From Haloarchaeobius amylolyticus (lineage in GTDB: Archaea > Halobacteriota > Halobacteria > Halobacteriales > Natrialbaceae): 64,000 nt of DNA. The stretch covers positions 1,798,001 through 1,862,000 of the forward strand of contig NZ_JANHDH010000001.1 of NCBI RefSeq assembly GCF_026616195.1. The letters run 5' to 3'. Shown here piece after piece: positions 35,484 to 44,250 of the stretch (position 1 is the first letter of the stretch; each line of letters starts with the position of its first letter). The translations under genes and the position numbers were made by a program. Under the pieces are notes generated by a model. It was not told the origin of the DNA. It searched no databases and saw only the letters and a list, made by a program, of their open reading frames with translations.

Positions 35484-36887
35484 ATGAGAGGTTCGCGGCG
35501 GGCACTCCTGGGTGCGCTCGGGAGTGGACTGGCACTGGCCGGCTGCCTCCGGCTCGAGAGCGACGGTGGGGGACCGGCGGCGGGAACGACGACCGACACG
35601 GCGACGGAGACGACGCGACCGGTCGGGACGGACCCACCGGAGACCGAGGCCACGACCGAGCAACCGGAGCCGGTCACGGCGTTATCGGGGCGCTGGGCGC
35701 AGTTCCGGGGCGGCCCGGCGAACGCGGGCGTCGCACCGGACGCGACGGGGCCGACCGGGGAGGTCACGGAGACGTGGCGCTCGTCGCTGCCCGACGGCAT
35801 CGACGCCTACTCCTCGCCGGTCGTCGCGGACGGGCGGGCCTTCGTGCTCGCCGACGACGCGCTCCTCCGGGCGGTCGACACGAAGGACGGGTCGGTGCTG
35901 TGGGAGCAGCAGTTCCCGGCCGACGCCGACGACATCGGGTCGCCGGCGGTCGCGGACGGGACCCTGTTCGCGGGCCCGCTCGACGGCGGGACCTTCTACG
36001 CGCTCGATGCGGCCTCCGGCGCCTATCGCTGGCAGACGTCCATCGAGTCCGGGTCGTTCGCCTCCCCGACGGTCGCGGACGGGACGGTGTACGTCGCAGG
36101 GACCGAGGGAACGCTGTACGCGCTGGACGCCGCCGACGGCAGCAAACGGTGGGCCTACGACACCGGCGGGCGGACGGTCCTCGGGTCCCCCGCGGTCGTC
36201 GACGACACGGTGTACGTCCCGAGCACGACGGCGAACGAACTCCCCGACGGCACCGACGACCTCTTCGACGTGCTGTACTACGACACCTTCTACCAGTGGG
36301 GGAACCTCGACGAGGAACCACACGCGACCGCGACCGAACTCGACGCCGAGGGCACGGTCCACGCGGTCGCCACCGGCGACGGAGCGGCGCGCTGGACGCG
36401 GACGCTCCCCGACTTCGTCGTCTCGACGCCCGCGGTGGTCGACGGGACGCTCTACGTCGGCTGCTGGGACGCGAACGTGTACGCACTCGACACCGCGGAC
36501 GGGGCGACGCGCTGGCGGTCGGCCGCCGACGCACCCGTGAGTTCCTCCCCGGCGGTCGCCGACGGGGTCGTCTACTGCGGCGACTGGGCCGGCAACCTCC
36601 ACGCGTTCGACGCCGCCTCGGGCGGCCGCCAGTGGTTCCTGCCGGTCGGCGAGCACGTCGGGTCCTCGCCGGCGGTCGCGGGCGACACCGTGTTCGTCGC
36701 CGGCGACAACAACGCCGTCGTCGGCGTGGCCACCTCCGGCCGGCAGCGCTGGCAGTTCCAGGGCGGGTCCGGCGACTTCAACGCCTCCTCGCCGGCGGTC
36801 GTCGGGGAGTCCGTGCTGGTCTGTGGCGACCTCGCGGAGGACACCGACAGCAACACCAGCGCCCTGTTCCGCCTCGACCCGGCCTGA
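35484..36887 (+). CDS. PQQ-repeat beta-propeller lipoprotein
   Basis: 467 residues from ATG 35484. N-terminus MRGSRRALLGALGSGLALAGCLRLES: twin Arg followed by the lipobox LAGC, so probably Tat-exported and lipid-anchored. A Thr-rich linker (~35-65) leads to about seven WD/PQQ-type blades (repeating pattern SSPVVADGRAFVLADDALLRAVDTKDGSVLW). The DNA shows matching repeats of GGTCGCGGACGGG. A role in cell-surface assembly or PQQ/quinone binding cannot be told apart. Confidence 0.88.
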   Translation: MRGSRRALLGALGSGLALAGCLRLESDGGGPAAGTTTDTATETTRPVGTDPPETEATTEQPEPVTALSGRWAQFRGGPANAGVAPDATGPTGEVTETWRSSLPDGIDAYSSPVVADGRAFVLADDALLRAVDTKDGSVLWEQQFPADADDIGSPAVADGTLFAGPLDGGTFYALDAASGAYRWQTSIESGSFASPTVADGTVYVAGTEGTLYALDAADGSKRWAYDTGGRTVLGSPAVVDDTVYVPSTTANELPDGTDDLFDVLYYDTFYQWGNLDEEPHATATELDAEGTVHAVATGDGAARWTRTLPDFVVSTPAVVDGTLYVGCWDANVYALDTADGATRWRSAADAPVSSSPAVADGVVYCGDWAGNLHAFDAASGGRQWFLPVGEHVGSSPAVAGDTVFVAGDNNAVVGVATSGRQRWQFQGGSGDFNASSPAVVGESVLVCGDLAEDTDSNTSALFRLDPA

Positions 36888-36946
36888 GGAGGGCAGAGGG
36901 CGACCGAGGACCGACACTTTTCCGTCGTCCCCCTGTCGTCTCGGGC

Positions 36947-37102
36947 ATGTCCGACGACCGATATCGACTCGGCCTCCTGCTCCTCGTCCTCGGCGGCTTC
37001 GTCTGGACGAACACGACCGACCTCCTCGCCGACATCGGGATACTGCTGTTGCTCGCCGGGGTCGTCCTCGGTGGCAGCTGGGCGCTCGAACCGGCGGAGT
37101 GA
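36947..37102 (+). CDS. Small two-helix membrane protein
   Basis: 51 residues (MSDDRYRLGLLLLVLGGFVWTNTTDLLADIGILLLLAGVVLGGSWALEPAE) with two helices joined by a short polar turn. ATG 36947 is preceded by a promoter-like AT-rich stretch (ACACTTTTCCG). It is too small to classify, but the helix pattern and acidic end look like a real product. Confidence 0.5.
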   Translation: MSDDRYRLGLLLLVLGGFVWTNTTDLLADIGILLLLAGVVLGGSWALEPAE

Positions 37103-37118
37103 TGGCTCGATAGCTCGG

Positions 37119-37805
37119 TCAGAACGCCTCTCGCGGCGGCACCGCCGCCACCCGCGCCGTCACGATGCCCGCGAACCCGACCGTGAGCACCGCGGCCAGC
37201 GTCGCGGTCTCGGAGGCGGCGACGCCGAGGCCGAGGCCGGCGACGACGAGGGTCGCCAGCACGGTCGCGCCGAGCACGCCCCGGGTGGGGAGCCGGTCGC
37301 GGGTCAGGTGGTCGTAGGTGCCGAGCGCCGGCAGGAAGGCGAACAGGGCCGTCAGGCCGCCGAGCCACGGCTGCCCGAGCGCGAGGCCGCCGGCCAGACT
37401 GGCGAGGCCGAGGGTGGTCCCCGCGACCAGCGTCGGGAGGGGCGGGGGCGAGACGGCGTCGAAGGCGACCGCGTAGGCCGCGGCCGGCATCGCGACGCCG
37501 AGGCCGACGAACAGGCCGAGCAGGGGGGCGCCGCCGACGAGGCCGACGAGGGCGCACAGGGTGCCGGCGGCGGCCGCCGCGGCGAGTGCGGGCCGGGGCA
37601 GGATGGTGTCGTCCGGGTCGTCGGCGCGGGTCACGGTGTAGGCCGCGAAGGGGTAGAACAGGACGGCCGCGACCCCGACGTAGCCGAGGAACGATGCCGG
37701 GTCGGCGACGAGGTCGACCTCGCCGACGAGGACGGGGAAGACGAGCCACGTCGTGGCGAACAGGACGCCGACGACGATGGCGGCTTCGGGGACCCGACGG
37801 GACAT
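37119..37805 (-). CDS. Multi-spanning membrane protein, hypothetical
   Basis: 228 residues, Ala/Gly/Leu-rich with seven or so helices (AAIVVGVLFATTWLVFPVLV onward). No catalytic or transport motif was recognised. It converges on the small membrane protein at 36947 and diverges from the TRAM protein gene. Possibly a haloarchaeal integral membrane protein of unknown function. Confidence 0.7.
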   Translation of the reverse strand: MSRRVPEAAIVVGVLFATTWLVFPVLVGEVDLVADPASFLGYVGVAAVLFYPFAAYTVTRADDPDDTILPRPALAAAAAAGTLCALVGLVGGAPLLGLFVGLGVAMPAAAYAVAFDAVSPPPLPTLVAGTTLGLASLAGGLALGQPWLGGLTALFAFLPALGTYDHLTRDRLPTRGVLGATVLATLVVAGLGLGVAASETATLAAVLTVGFAGIVTARVAAVPPREAF

Positions 37806-37964
37806 ACTCGCACTCGGGGCGGCAGGAACGAAACGGTGTCGCTCGCGGCGGCCCGTCCGCGCGAGCCGGGTGTGGGCCGCGCTCGCACACGAAATCGGCC
37901 GTGACTGTCCGGCTGAGTCGGGGAAGGCGCAAGCGTTTAGACGCCTGCCTCGTTAGTCGTGTCC

Positions 37965-38408
37965 ATGTCGGACTGTCCACTCGCGGACGACTGCCCCAGG
38001 TTCGAGGAACGTATCGCCGGAATGGGCTGTGCCCACTACGGGGACCGCGGGGGGATGGAGTGGTGCAAGAACTACGACCAGCCCATCTCGGACCTGAAGA
38101 CCCAGCCCGTCAAGCCCGGCGAGGAGTACGTCATCGACGTGACGGACATCCACGAGTCCGGGGCCGGCATCGGCCGGACCGACGACGGCTTCATCATCTT
38201 CGTCGACGGCGTCCTGCCCGAGGCCCGCGCGAAGGTCGAGATAACCAAGGTGTACAACAACCACGCGCAGGCCGAGGAACTCGAGCGCCTGCCGATGGAG
38301 GACGACGAGGACGACGAGGAGGACGAACAGGAGGCAGCCGCCAGCGAGAAGAGCGGCCGCGCCAGCCGCGAGCGCCTCGGCAGCCGCGACAACTTCTGGG
38401 GCAAGTAA
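37965..38408 (+). CDS. TRAM-domain RNA-binding protein with N-terminal Cys cluster
   Basis: 147 residues from ATG 37965. An N-terminal Cys cluster (C4, C10, C22, C34: CPLADDCPRFEERIAGMGCAHYGDRGGMEWCK) probably binds metal. The TRAM domain occupies ~47-105 (PVKPGEEYVIDVTDIHESGAGIGRTDDGFIIFVDGVLPEARAKVEITKV). An acidic linker and a GSRDNFWGK tail follow. Archaeal TRAM proteins bind RNA, some acting as RNA chaperones, so RNA binding is a sound family-level inference. Confidence 0.88.
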   Translation: MSDCPLADDCPRFEERIAGMGCAHYGDRGGMEWCKNYDQPISDLKTQPVKPGEEYVIDVTDIHESGAGIGRTDDGFIIFVDGVLPEARAKVEITKVYNNHAQAEELERLPMEDDEDDEEDEQEAAASEKSGRASRERLGSRDNFWGK

Positions 38409-38492
38409 CGCGGCCGACCGCCGCGAGCCACCCCACGGACAGTCCACCGTTTCCACCGACCCTTTTTCGCGTGGCGGGTCCTACGCCGCCAC

Positions 38493-38969
38493 ATGGCCGA
38501 CGAGTTGCCCGACGTAGACGACATCCTCGACGAGACGGGGTTCGCCGCCGCCGAGAGCGTCCTGACGCGCCGGCAGGCGGAGGTGCTCGCGCTCAGGGAG
38601 CGCGGGTACGCCCAGGCCGCCATCGCCGAGCGTCTCGGCACCTCCCGCGCGAACATCTCCAGCGTCGAATCGACCGCCCGCGACAACGTCGCGAAGGCCC
38701 GCGAGACGGTCGCGTTCGCCGACGCGCTCGCCGCCCCGGTCCGGGTGACGGTCGAGGCGGGGGCCGACCTCTACGACGTGCCCCAGCAGGTGTACGACGC
38801 CTGTGACGAGGTCGACGTGAAGGTCCCCCACACCGCGCCGGACCTGATGAAGGTCATCAACGACGCCGCCGGGAGCGCGATCGACGGTCGCGAGGTCGGC
38901 GAGAACCTGCTCATCAGCGTCACGACCGACGGGACCGTGCAGGTGCGCCGGCAGAAGGACACCGATTAG
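38493..38969 (+). CDS. Tfx-family DNA-binding regulator
   Basis: 158 residues. The N-terminal helix-turn-helix is VLTRRQAEVLALRERGYAQAAIAERLGTSRANISSVESTARDNVAKARET (~22-72). The C-terminal ligand-binding-like domain (DLYDVPQQVYDACDEVDVKVPHTAPDLMKVIND) is typical of Tfx, first described as a regulator of the fmd operon in Methanothermobacter. The target here is unknown. CCTTTTTCG about 30 bases upstream could be the TATA box. Confidence 0.88.
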   Translation: MADELPDVDDILDETGFAAAESVLTRRQAEVLALRERGYAQAAIAERLGTSRANISSVESTARDNVAKARETVAFADALAAPVRVTVEAGADLYDVPQQVYDACDEVDVKVPHTAPDLMKVINDAAGSAIDGREVGENLLISVTTDGTVQVRRQKDTD

Positions 38970-38993
38970 GCCGTCGACGTCCTTCCCGTCGGT

Positions 38994-39353
38994 ATGGGTC
39001 TCATCCTGCACATCGTCCCCGAGTCCGACTGGGACGACGACGCCGACGAGTACCGGCCGCCGAGCCTCGACGAGGAGGGGTTCATCCACTGCTCGAAGCC
39101 CGAGCAGGTCGAGGACGTGGCGAACCACCCCGCGAACGACTTCCCCGACGACTCGCTGCTCGTCTGCATCGACGAGTCGAAGGTCGACGCAGACATCGAG
39201 TACGAGGACGGCTTCCCGCACATCTACGGGCCGCTGAACACCGACGCGGTCGCGTCGGTCGTCGAGTTCCCCATCACCGACGAGGGCGAGTTCGGCCTGC
39301 CCATCTCGGTCGCGATGGTCGAGGCAGACGTGATAAAGAACTCAGGAACTTAG
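38994..39353 (+). CDS. DUF952-family protein
   Basis: 119 residues. Features of DUF952 are LILHIVPESDWDD, EGFIHCSKPEQVEDVANH, DSLLVCIDESKVDADIEYED, GFPHIYGPLNTDAVASVVEF. This family is related to glutathione-S-transferase-adjacent proteins of unknown role. It follows the Tfx gene by 24 bases on the same strand, so the two may be co-transcribed. Confidence 0.85.
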   Translation: MGLILHIVPESDWDDDADEYRPPSLDEEGFIHCSKPEQVEDVANHPANDFPDDSLLVCIDESKVDADIEYEDGFPHIYGPLNTDAVASVVEFPITDEGEFGLPISVAMVEADVIKNSGT

Positions 39354-39377
39354 GGGGATGGGACCGTCTCTCCCGGC

Positions 39378-40163
39378 ATGGACCTGAACCTCGAAGGAGA
39401 GGTCGCACTGGTGACCGCGAGCTCGTCCGGTCTGGGGCTCGCGAGCGCGAAGGCACTCGCCCGGGAGGGCGCGAACGTAACCATCTGTGGCCGCGACCCG
39501 GACCGCCTCGAGGCGGCCGCCGAGGAGATCGAGAACTACGGTTTCGGCGAGGTGCTCCCCCGCCAGGCCGACATCACCGACCCCGACGACATCACGGACC
39601 TGGTGGAGACGACCGTCGAGGCGTTCGGGAGCCTCGACCACCTCGTCACCTCCGCCGGCGGCCCGCCCTCCGGGCCGTTCCTCGACATGACGGAGAAGGA
39701 CTTCTACTCGGCCTACGACCTGCTCGTGATGAGTGCCGTCTGGACGCTCCAGGAGGCCTACCCGCACCTCGCCGCCAGCGACTCGGGCAGCTGGGTCGCC
39801 ATCACCTCGACCAGCGTCACCGAGGCCATCGACGGCCTCGTGCTGTCGAACGCGGTCCGCCGGGCGGTCGTCGGCCTCGTGAAGACGGTCGCCCGCGAGT
39901 GGGCCCCCGACGTGCGTGCGAACGTCGTCATGCCCGGCGCCCACGAGACCAGCCGCATCGAGGAGCTCATCGAGCAGTCGATGGAGCGCGGCGAGTACGA
40001 CAGCTACGAGGACGGACTGGCGGACTGGGCGGCCGACATCCCCATGAACCGCATCGGCGACCCGATGGAACTCGGCGACGTGGTGGCGTTCCTCTCGTCG
40101 GAGAAGGCGAGTTTCGTCACGGGCGCGTCGCTCCCGGTCGACGGCGGCCGGACGCGAAGTTAA
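39378..40163 (+). CDS. SDR-family oxidoreductase
   Basis: 261 residues. Short-chain dehydrogenase/reductase with the glycine motif TASSSGLGLASAKALAREG (NAD(P)-binding) and a NAG-like SAGGPPSGPFLDM. The usual catalytic Ser is in ITSTSVTEA, but the position of the YxxxK Tyr reads VLSNAVRRAVVG, so the classical Tyr/Lys pair is missing. The C-terminus MNRIGDPMELGDVVAFLSSEKASFVTGASLPVDGGRT is the standard SDR end. This may be a divergent or non-canonical SDR; substrate unknown. Confidence 0.85.
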   Translation: MDLNLEGEVALVTASSSGLGLASAKALAREGANVTICGRDPDRLEAAAEEIENYGFGEVLPRQADITDPDDITDLVETTVEAFGSLDHLVTSAGGPPSGPFLDMTEKDFYSAYDLLVMSAVWTLQEAYPHLAASDSGSWVAITSTSVTEAIDGLVLSNAVRRAVVGLVKTVAREWAPDVRANVVMPGAHETSRIEELIEQSMERGEYDSYEDGLADWAADIPMNRIGDPMELGDVVAFLSSEKASFVTGASLPVDGGRTRS

Positions 40164-40170
40164 GGAAGAG

Positions 40171-41157
40171 TCAGAACCGCGATTGCGCCCGTAACTCGGA
40201 TACGACCTCGCGCACGCGCTGGGCCTCGACCTTCGACACGACCAGCACCCGGTCGTCGTAGGCCGCGACCACGAGGTCGTCGACGCCGACCAGCGAGACG
40301 TGTTTCTCGTCGGCCGCGACCACGTTCCCGCTGGCGTCGATGGTGAGCGCATCGCCAAGCACCGCGTTCTCCGCGTCGTCGCCCGTCAGCAGGCGCTCGA
40401 AGGCGTCCCACGAGCCGAGGTCGTCCCACTCGAAGTCCGCGGGGACGACGTAGGCGTCCTCGGTGCGTTCGAGGACGGCGTAGTCCACGCTGACGGCCTC
40501 GGCGCGGTCGAAGCCCTCGGCCGGGTCCTCGGCGGTGGCGACCGGGTCCAGTGGGGTGCCCTCGCACTCGCGCAGGAAGGCGTCGGGCGTCCACGCGAAG
40601 ATGCCCGCGTTCCAGAGGAACCCCTCGGCGACGAACGCCTCGGCGGTCGCTGCACCCGGTTTCTCGCGGAACTGCTCGACGGGGGCGACCCCCGCCGCGA
40701 ACTCGCCGGGTTCGATGTAGCCGTAGCCGGTGGCGGGTCGGGTCGGCTCCACGCCCATCGTCACCAACCCCTCGGTTTCCACTGCAACCTGACAGGCGCG
40801 GCCCGCGACGCTCGCGAAGTCGCCCGAGACGTGGTGGTCGCTCGGCAGGCACAGCAGCACGCAGTCGCCGACCTGCTCGCGGATTATGCGGGCCGCGTAG
40901 GCCAGTGCCGGCCCGGTGTCCTTCGCGGCGGGCTCGACGAGGACGCCCGCGCTCGGGGCGTGCTCGCGGACCTGGTCGGCGTAGTCGTCGCCCGTGAGGA
41001 CGTACGTCTCGTCGGCGAAACCGGTGCGGGCGACGGTCCGGGCGAGCAGGGAGTCCTCGCCCCCGAAGGCGTGGAACTGCTTGGGGCGGTCGCTCCTGCT
41101 CGCGGGGTAGAGTCTGGTGCCGGTCCCCCCGGCGAGCACGAGCGCGACGGTCGTCAC
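40171..41157 (-). CDS. Mannose-1-phosphate guanylyltransferase-like nucleotidyltransferase
   Basis: 328 residues. The start is GTG at 41157 (or 41160), overlapping the upstream stop. N-terminal motif VALVLAGGTGTRLYPASRSDRPKQFHAFGGEDSLL is the sugar-nucleotidyltransferase signature, and LLCLPSDHHVSG, GYGYIEPGEF, FREKP and FLWNAGIFAW match mannose-1-phosphate guanylyltransferases. It lacks the C-terminal isomerase domain of bifunctional ManC/AlgA. Likely supplies GDP-mannose for glycosylation; mannose versus another hexose is not certain. Confidence 0.88.
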   Translation of the reverse strand: MTTVALVLAGGTGTRLYPASRSDRPKQFHAFGGEDSLLARTVARTGFADETYVLTGDDYADQVREHAPSAGVLVEPAAKDTGPALAYAARIIREQVGDCVLLCLPSDHHVSGDFASVAGRACQVAVETEGLVTMGVEPTRPATGYGYIEPGEFAAGVAPVEQFREKPGAATAEAFVAEGFLWNAGIFAWTPDAFLRECEGTPLDPVATAEDPAEGFDRAEAVSVDYAVLERTEDAYVVPADFEWDDLGSWDAFERLLTGDDAENAVLGDALTIDASGNVVAADEKHVSLVGVDDLVVAAYDDRVLVVSKVEAQRVREVVSELRAQSRF

Positions 41158-41438
41158 CACGTCTCTATCTGCCCCTCCTGGATGTCCTCGAGACAGCCCT
41201 GGCAGTCCGGGTTCTCCGGGTCGAAGCACTCCGGCACGCCAGCGTCGCTCAGCAACACCGCGCGCTTCTCGGCGTAGCGCCGACAGACGAGTCTCGCCCG
41301 CCCGTACTCGTCGTGGGGCAGTTTGCTCACCTGCCGGCCGGTCGTGAAGTTCTCGCGGGTCTTCGCGTACTGGCGCCCGGCCGACCGGAACGTCTTGCGG
41401 ATGAACCGCCCGACGGGGTCGTCGTCCTCGTCGCTCAC
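41154..41438 (-). CDS. Small conserved protein upstream of the nucleotidyltransferase
   Basis: 94 residues from GTG 41438 (another GTG at 41447 adds three residues). Basic helical N-terminal part (GRFIRKTFRSAGRQYAKTRENF), then a Cys-containing end (CFDPENPDCQGCLEDIQEGQIETW). The Cys pair C-X2-C plus earlier Cys residues could hold metal. Its stop overlaps the next gene start by four bases, so it is coupled to the nucleotidyltransferase. Function unknown. Confidence 0.65.
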   Translation of the reverse strand: MSDEDDDPVGRFIRKTFRSAGRQYAKTRENFTTGRQVSKLPHDEYGRARLVCRRYAEKRAVLLSDAGVPECFDPENPDCQGCLEDIQEGQIETW

Positions 41439-41603
41439 CGGGGGCACCTCCCGGAGCCGAACGTTCGCATCGTTGTCGCATCGTAGCGGCGCGGGACACT
41501 AAGGTACGTCGGTGGGACCCCTTCGCGATGCGAGCCTCGCGGCGGCGAGCGAAGCCTGAAGGACCCACCGGCCGAACGACCAGCCGACCCCGCGACTCGA
41601 CCC

Positions 41604-41807
41604 ATGTCCTCGCCAGAGACGCCCTCCCTGACCGACCGGAACCGACTGCTCGCCGTGCTCGCCCTCGCGACGGTCTCGGCCGCCCTGAACTACGGCGACC
41701 AGGTCCAGTCGCTCGAAGACGTGCTCGTGTGGTTCGCCCTGTTCGTCGTCCTCGGCTACCCACTCATGACGGTGCTCGCGTTCGGTCGTCGGCGCCTCGG
41801 GGTGTAG
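41604..41807 (+). CDS. Small two-helix membrane protein
   Basis: 67 residues (MSSPETPSLTDRNRLLAVLALATVSAALNYGDQVQSLEDVLVWFALFVVLGYPLMTVLAFGRRRLGV) with two helices and a basic end. Codon use is as in the neighbours. Family not recognised. Confidence 0.5.
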   Translation: MSSPETPSLTDRNRLLAVLALATVSAALNYGDQVQSLEDVLVWFALFVVLGYPLMTVLAFGRRRLGV

Positions 41808-41917
41808 CCGACGACGGCGGCCAGTTTCACTTTCACCGCGCATGCCACACATTAAATACCATCGCGCACCAATCCCGATACGTCTCCCACCGAAACACAC
41901 GCGGAGACAGAGAGACC

Positions 41918-42853
41918 ATGACTGATGTGCGCCAGCACGCGGAAGACATACACGAACAGTTCTCCGGGCACGACATCGACGTGTCCGTCGACGACATCGA
42001 AGAGCGTCTCGACCGGCTCGTCAACGAGTTCAAGGTCCCGATGGACGAGGCAACCCGCAGCGTCCGGACCCACTACCTCGACGAGGCCGGCATGGACCGC
42101 GACGAACTCGGCAGTGGCGGTGCCAACGACGAGATGCTCCTCGGTGACATCGACCAGGACGAGCAGTGGATCGACGTGACCGCGAAGGTCACCCAGCTCT
42201 GGGAGCCCCGCTCGGAGGCCGTCGCACAGGTCGGCCTGCTGGGCGACGAGTCCGGGACGAAGAAGTTCGTCTCGTTCACCACCTCGGAACTGCCCGAGCT
42301 GGAGGAGGGCAAGTCCTACAGCCTGACCAACGTCATCACCGACGAGTACGAGGGCAACTTCTCGGTCAAGCTCAACCGCACGACCGGCATCGAGGAACTC
42401 GACGAGGACGTCGAGGTCGGCGACGACTCGACGACCGTCGAGGGCGCGCTCGTGGACATCCAGTCCGGGAGCGGCCTCATCAAGCGCTGCCCCGAGGAGG
42501 ACTGCACGCGCGTCCTCCAGAACGGCCGCTGTGCCGAACACGGCGAGGGCGAGGGCGAGTTCGACCTCCGCATCAAGGCGGTCGTCGACGACGGCATCGA
42601 CGCCCACGAGGTCATCTTCGACAAGGAGGCGACCGAGTCCGTCGCGGGCATCACGCTCGACGAGGCCAAGCAGATGGCCATGGACGCGCTCGACACCACG
42701 GTCGTCGCCGACGAGATCAGCGACGCCATCATGGGCACGTACTACCGCGTCCAGGGGCCGACCTTCGGTCGGTACGTCCTCGTCGACGACCTCGAGGAGC
42801 TGACGGACAGTCCGAGTGGAGAAGCGGCTCTCATCCGCGCGAGGTCGATGTGA
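41918..42853 (+). CDS. rpa3: Replication protein A, RPA3-type single-stranded DNA-binding protein
   Basis: 311 residues from ATG 41918. An N-terminal acidic helical region (MTDVRQHAEDIHEQFSGHDIDVSVDDIEERLDRLVNEFKVP) is followed by one OB fold (WIDVTAKVTQLWEPRSEAVAQVGLLGDESGTKKFVSF) and a zinc-finger-like region CPEEDCTRVLQNGRCAEH. This size and single OB plus zinc finger fit the haloarchaeal Rpa3 rather than the larger Rpa1. The rpap3-type gene follows two bases later, as in Haloferax. Assignment to Rpa3 is by length and context. Confidence 0.85.
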   Translation: MTDVRQHAEDIHEQFSGHDIDVSVDDIEERLDRLVNEFKVPMDEATRSVRTHYLDEAGMDRDELGSGGANDEMLLGDIDQDEQWIDVTAKVTQLWEPRSEAVAQVGLLGDESGTKKFVSFTTSELPELEEGKSYSLTNVITDEYEGNFSVKLNRTTGIEELDEDVEVGDDSTTVEGALVDIQSGSGLIKRCPEEDCTRVLQNGRCAEHGEGEGEFDLRIKAVVDDGIDAHEVIFDKEATESVAGITLDEAKQMAMDALDTTVVADEISDAIMGTYYRVQGPTFGRYVLVDDLEELTDSPSGEAALIRARSM

Positions 42854-42854
42854 C

Positions 42855-43469
42855 ATGAGTCAGGCACCCACCCGCGAAGTCGCAAAGCGCGTCTTCGCAC
42901 GCGAGTTCAACGACGCGACGTACACGTTCAAGGAATCCGACGACGAGCGCGCCCCCAACTTCGCGCTCTTGCCGACGGGCGACCGCGCCAACCGCGTGTT
43001 CGTCGTCGGCACCCTCACCGAGACCGAGGACATCGGTGACGACTCGGAGTACTGGCGTGGCCGCGTGGTCGACCCCACGGGCACGTTCTTCGTGTACGCT
43101 GGCCAGTACCAGCCCGACGCGGCCTCGTTCCTGCGCGAGACCGAACCGCCTGCCTACGTCTCCGTCGTGGGCAAGCCGCGCACGTTCGAGACCGACGACG
43201 GGAGCATCAACGTCTCTCTGCGGCCGGAGTCCATCACGCCGGTGGACGAGGCCACCCGCAACCGCTGGGTCGTCGAGACCGCAGAGCGCACCCTCGACCG
43301 CATCGAGGCCTTCGACGACGAGACCAACGAGTACGCCGCCATGGCCCGCGAGCACTACGACCCCGACATGCTGAGCATGTACCGGGACGAGGTCATCCAG
43401 GCACTGGAGAGCATGGACGGCGTCGGCGGTGACGACGAGGAAGAGGACGAAGCGGAAGCCCCGGCCTGA
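42855..43469 (+). CDS. rpap3: RPA-associated protein (RPAP3 type)
   Basis: 204 residues from ATG 42855. Start MSQAPTREVAKRVFAREFNDATYTFKESDDERAPNFALLPTGDRANRVFVVGTLTE. It contains an OB fold (~45-125: VVGTLTETEDIGDDSEYWRGRVVDPTGTFFVYAGQYQPDAASFL) and helices at the C-terminus, ending in an acidic tail. Haloarchaeal RPAPs act with their cognate RPA in DNA repair and replication. Translation is probably coupled to rpa3. Confidence 0.86.
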   Translation: MSQAPTREVAKRVFAREFNDATYTFKESDDERAPNFALLPTGDRANRVFVVGTLTETEDIGDDSEYWRGRVVDPTGTFFVYAGQYQPDAASFLRETEPPAYVSVVGKPRTFETDDGSINVSLRPESITPVDEATRNRWVVETAERTLDRIEAFDDETNEYAAMAREHYDPDMLSMYRDEVIQALESMDGVGGDDEEEDEAEAPA

Positions 43470-43486
43470 GACCGGCCGACGTTCCT

Positions 43487-44134
43487 TTATTCGACCCGCG
43501 TCGAGACGGCGACGAGTAGCGACGCGACGGCCATCCCGAACGGGCCTGCGGCCCTGAAGCCGCCCGCAGCTGCGGCGACCACGCCGAGGACCACCACGAC
43601 ATAGCCGACGAGCGCGAGGCCGCTGCCGGGGTCGCGCCGAAGCGCCTCGCGACCGTGGACGACGGCACCGGCGAGGAGCACCGCGTGGGTGACCGCGAGG
43701 AGCGCGAAATACGCGATTCCGGGTTCGGCGGAGAGCACGGTGTAGCCGCGGTGCATCGTGGTCTCGACGGTCTGCCAGTACAGCCCGTGGACCGGGTTCG
43801 TCACCACCACCAGTTGCCCGGCAGCCAGGACGAGCGCGACCGGTGTCAGGACGACCGACGATGGGGGCGCCGGCCGCCGAGCCATTGCGTACCAGAACCA
43901 GCACCCGACCCCGACGACGGAACCGAGGAGGCCGAGGACGCGGAGCCCGAGGAGCACGGATAGCTGGTCGGTGAAGAGTGCGAGGACGCCGGTGAGGCCG
44001 AGCAACGCGATACCGGCGGCGAAGCCGGCCGCACCAGCAGTCCTGTGGCGGGACGCGCGACCGGTGGCCGCGATGGCGACCGCACCACCGGCGACCAGGA
44101 GGGTCGAAACCGGGAGAACCAGTGCCGGGACCAT
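43487..44134 (-). CDS. Orphan seven-helix membrane protein like histidine-kinase 7TM sensor domains
   Basis: 215 residues from ATG 44134 (MVPALVLPVSTLLVAGGAVAI), about seven membrane helices. The loop VVVTNPVHGLYWQTV and the start resemble the N-terminal 7TM domain found on many haloarchaeal histidine kinases. However, there is no HisKA or HATPase domain; the protein ends in AVASLLVAVSTRVE. It could be a stand-alone sensor or decayed kinase N-terminus. The similarity is from memory, not a search. Confidence 0.7.
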   Translation of the reverse strand: MVPALVLPVSTLLVAGGAVAIAATGRASRHRTAGAAGFAAGIALLGLTGVLALFTDQLSVLLGLRVLGLLGSVVGVGCWFWYAMARRPAPPSSVVLTPVALVLAAGQLVVVTNPVHGLYWQTVETTMHRGYTVLSAEPGIAYFALLAVTHAVLLAGAVVHGREALRRDPGSGLALVGYVVVVLGVVAAAAGGFRAAGPFGMAVASLLVAVSTRVE

Positions 44135-44250
44135 ACTATCGGGTTCTGACAGGTCGGATAAAAAATGCCCGGTGCCCGAGGACACCCGTGACGTTTCGAC
44201 AATCGTCTGACGAAACTTCAAGTAGGTCGGCCTCCCTACTGTTCCACGAC

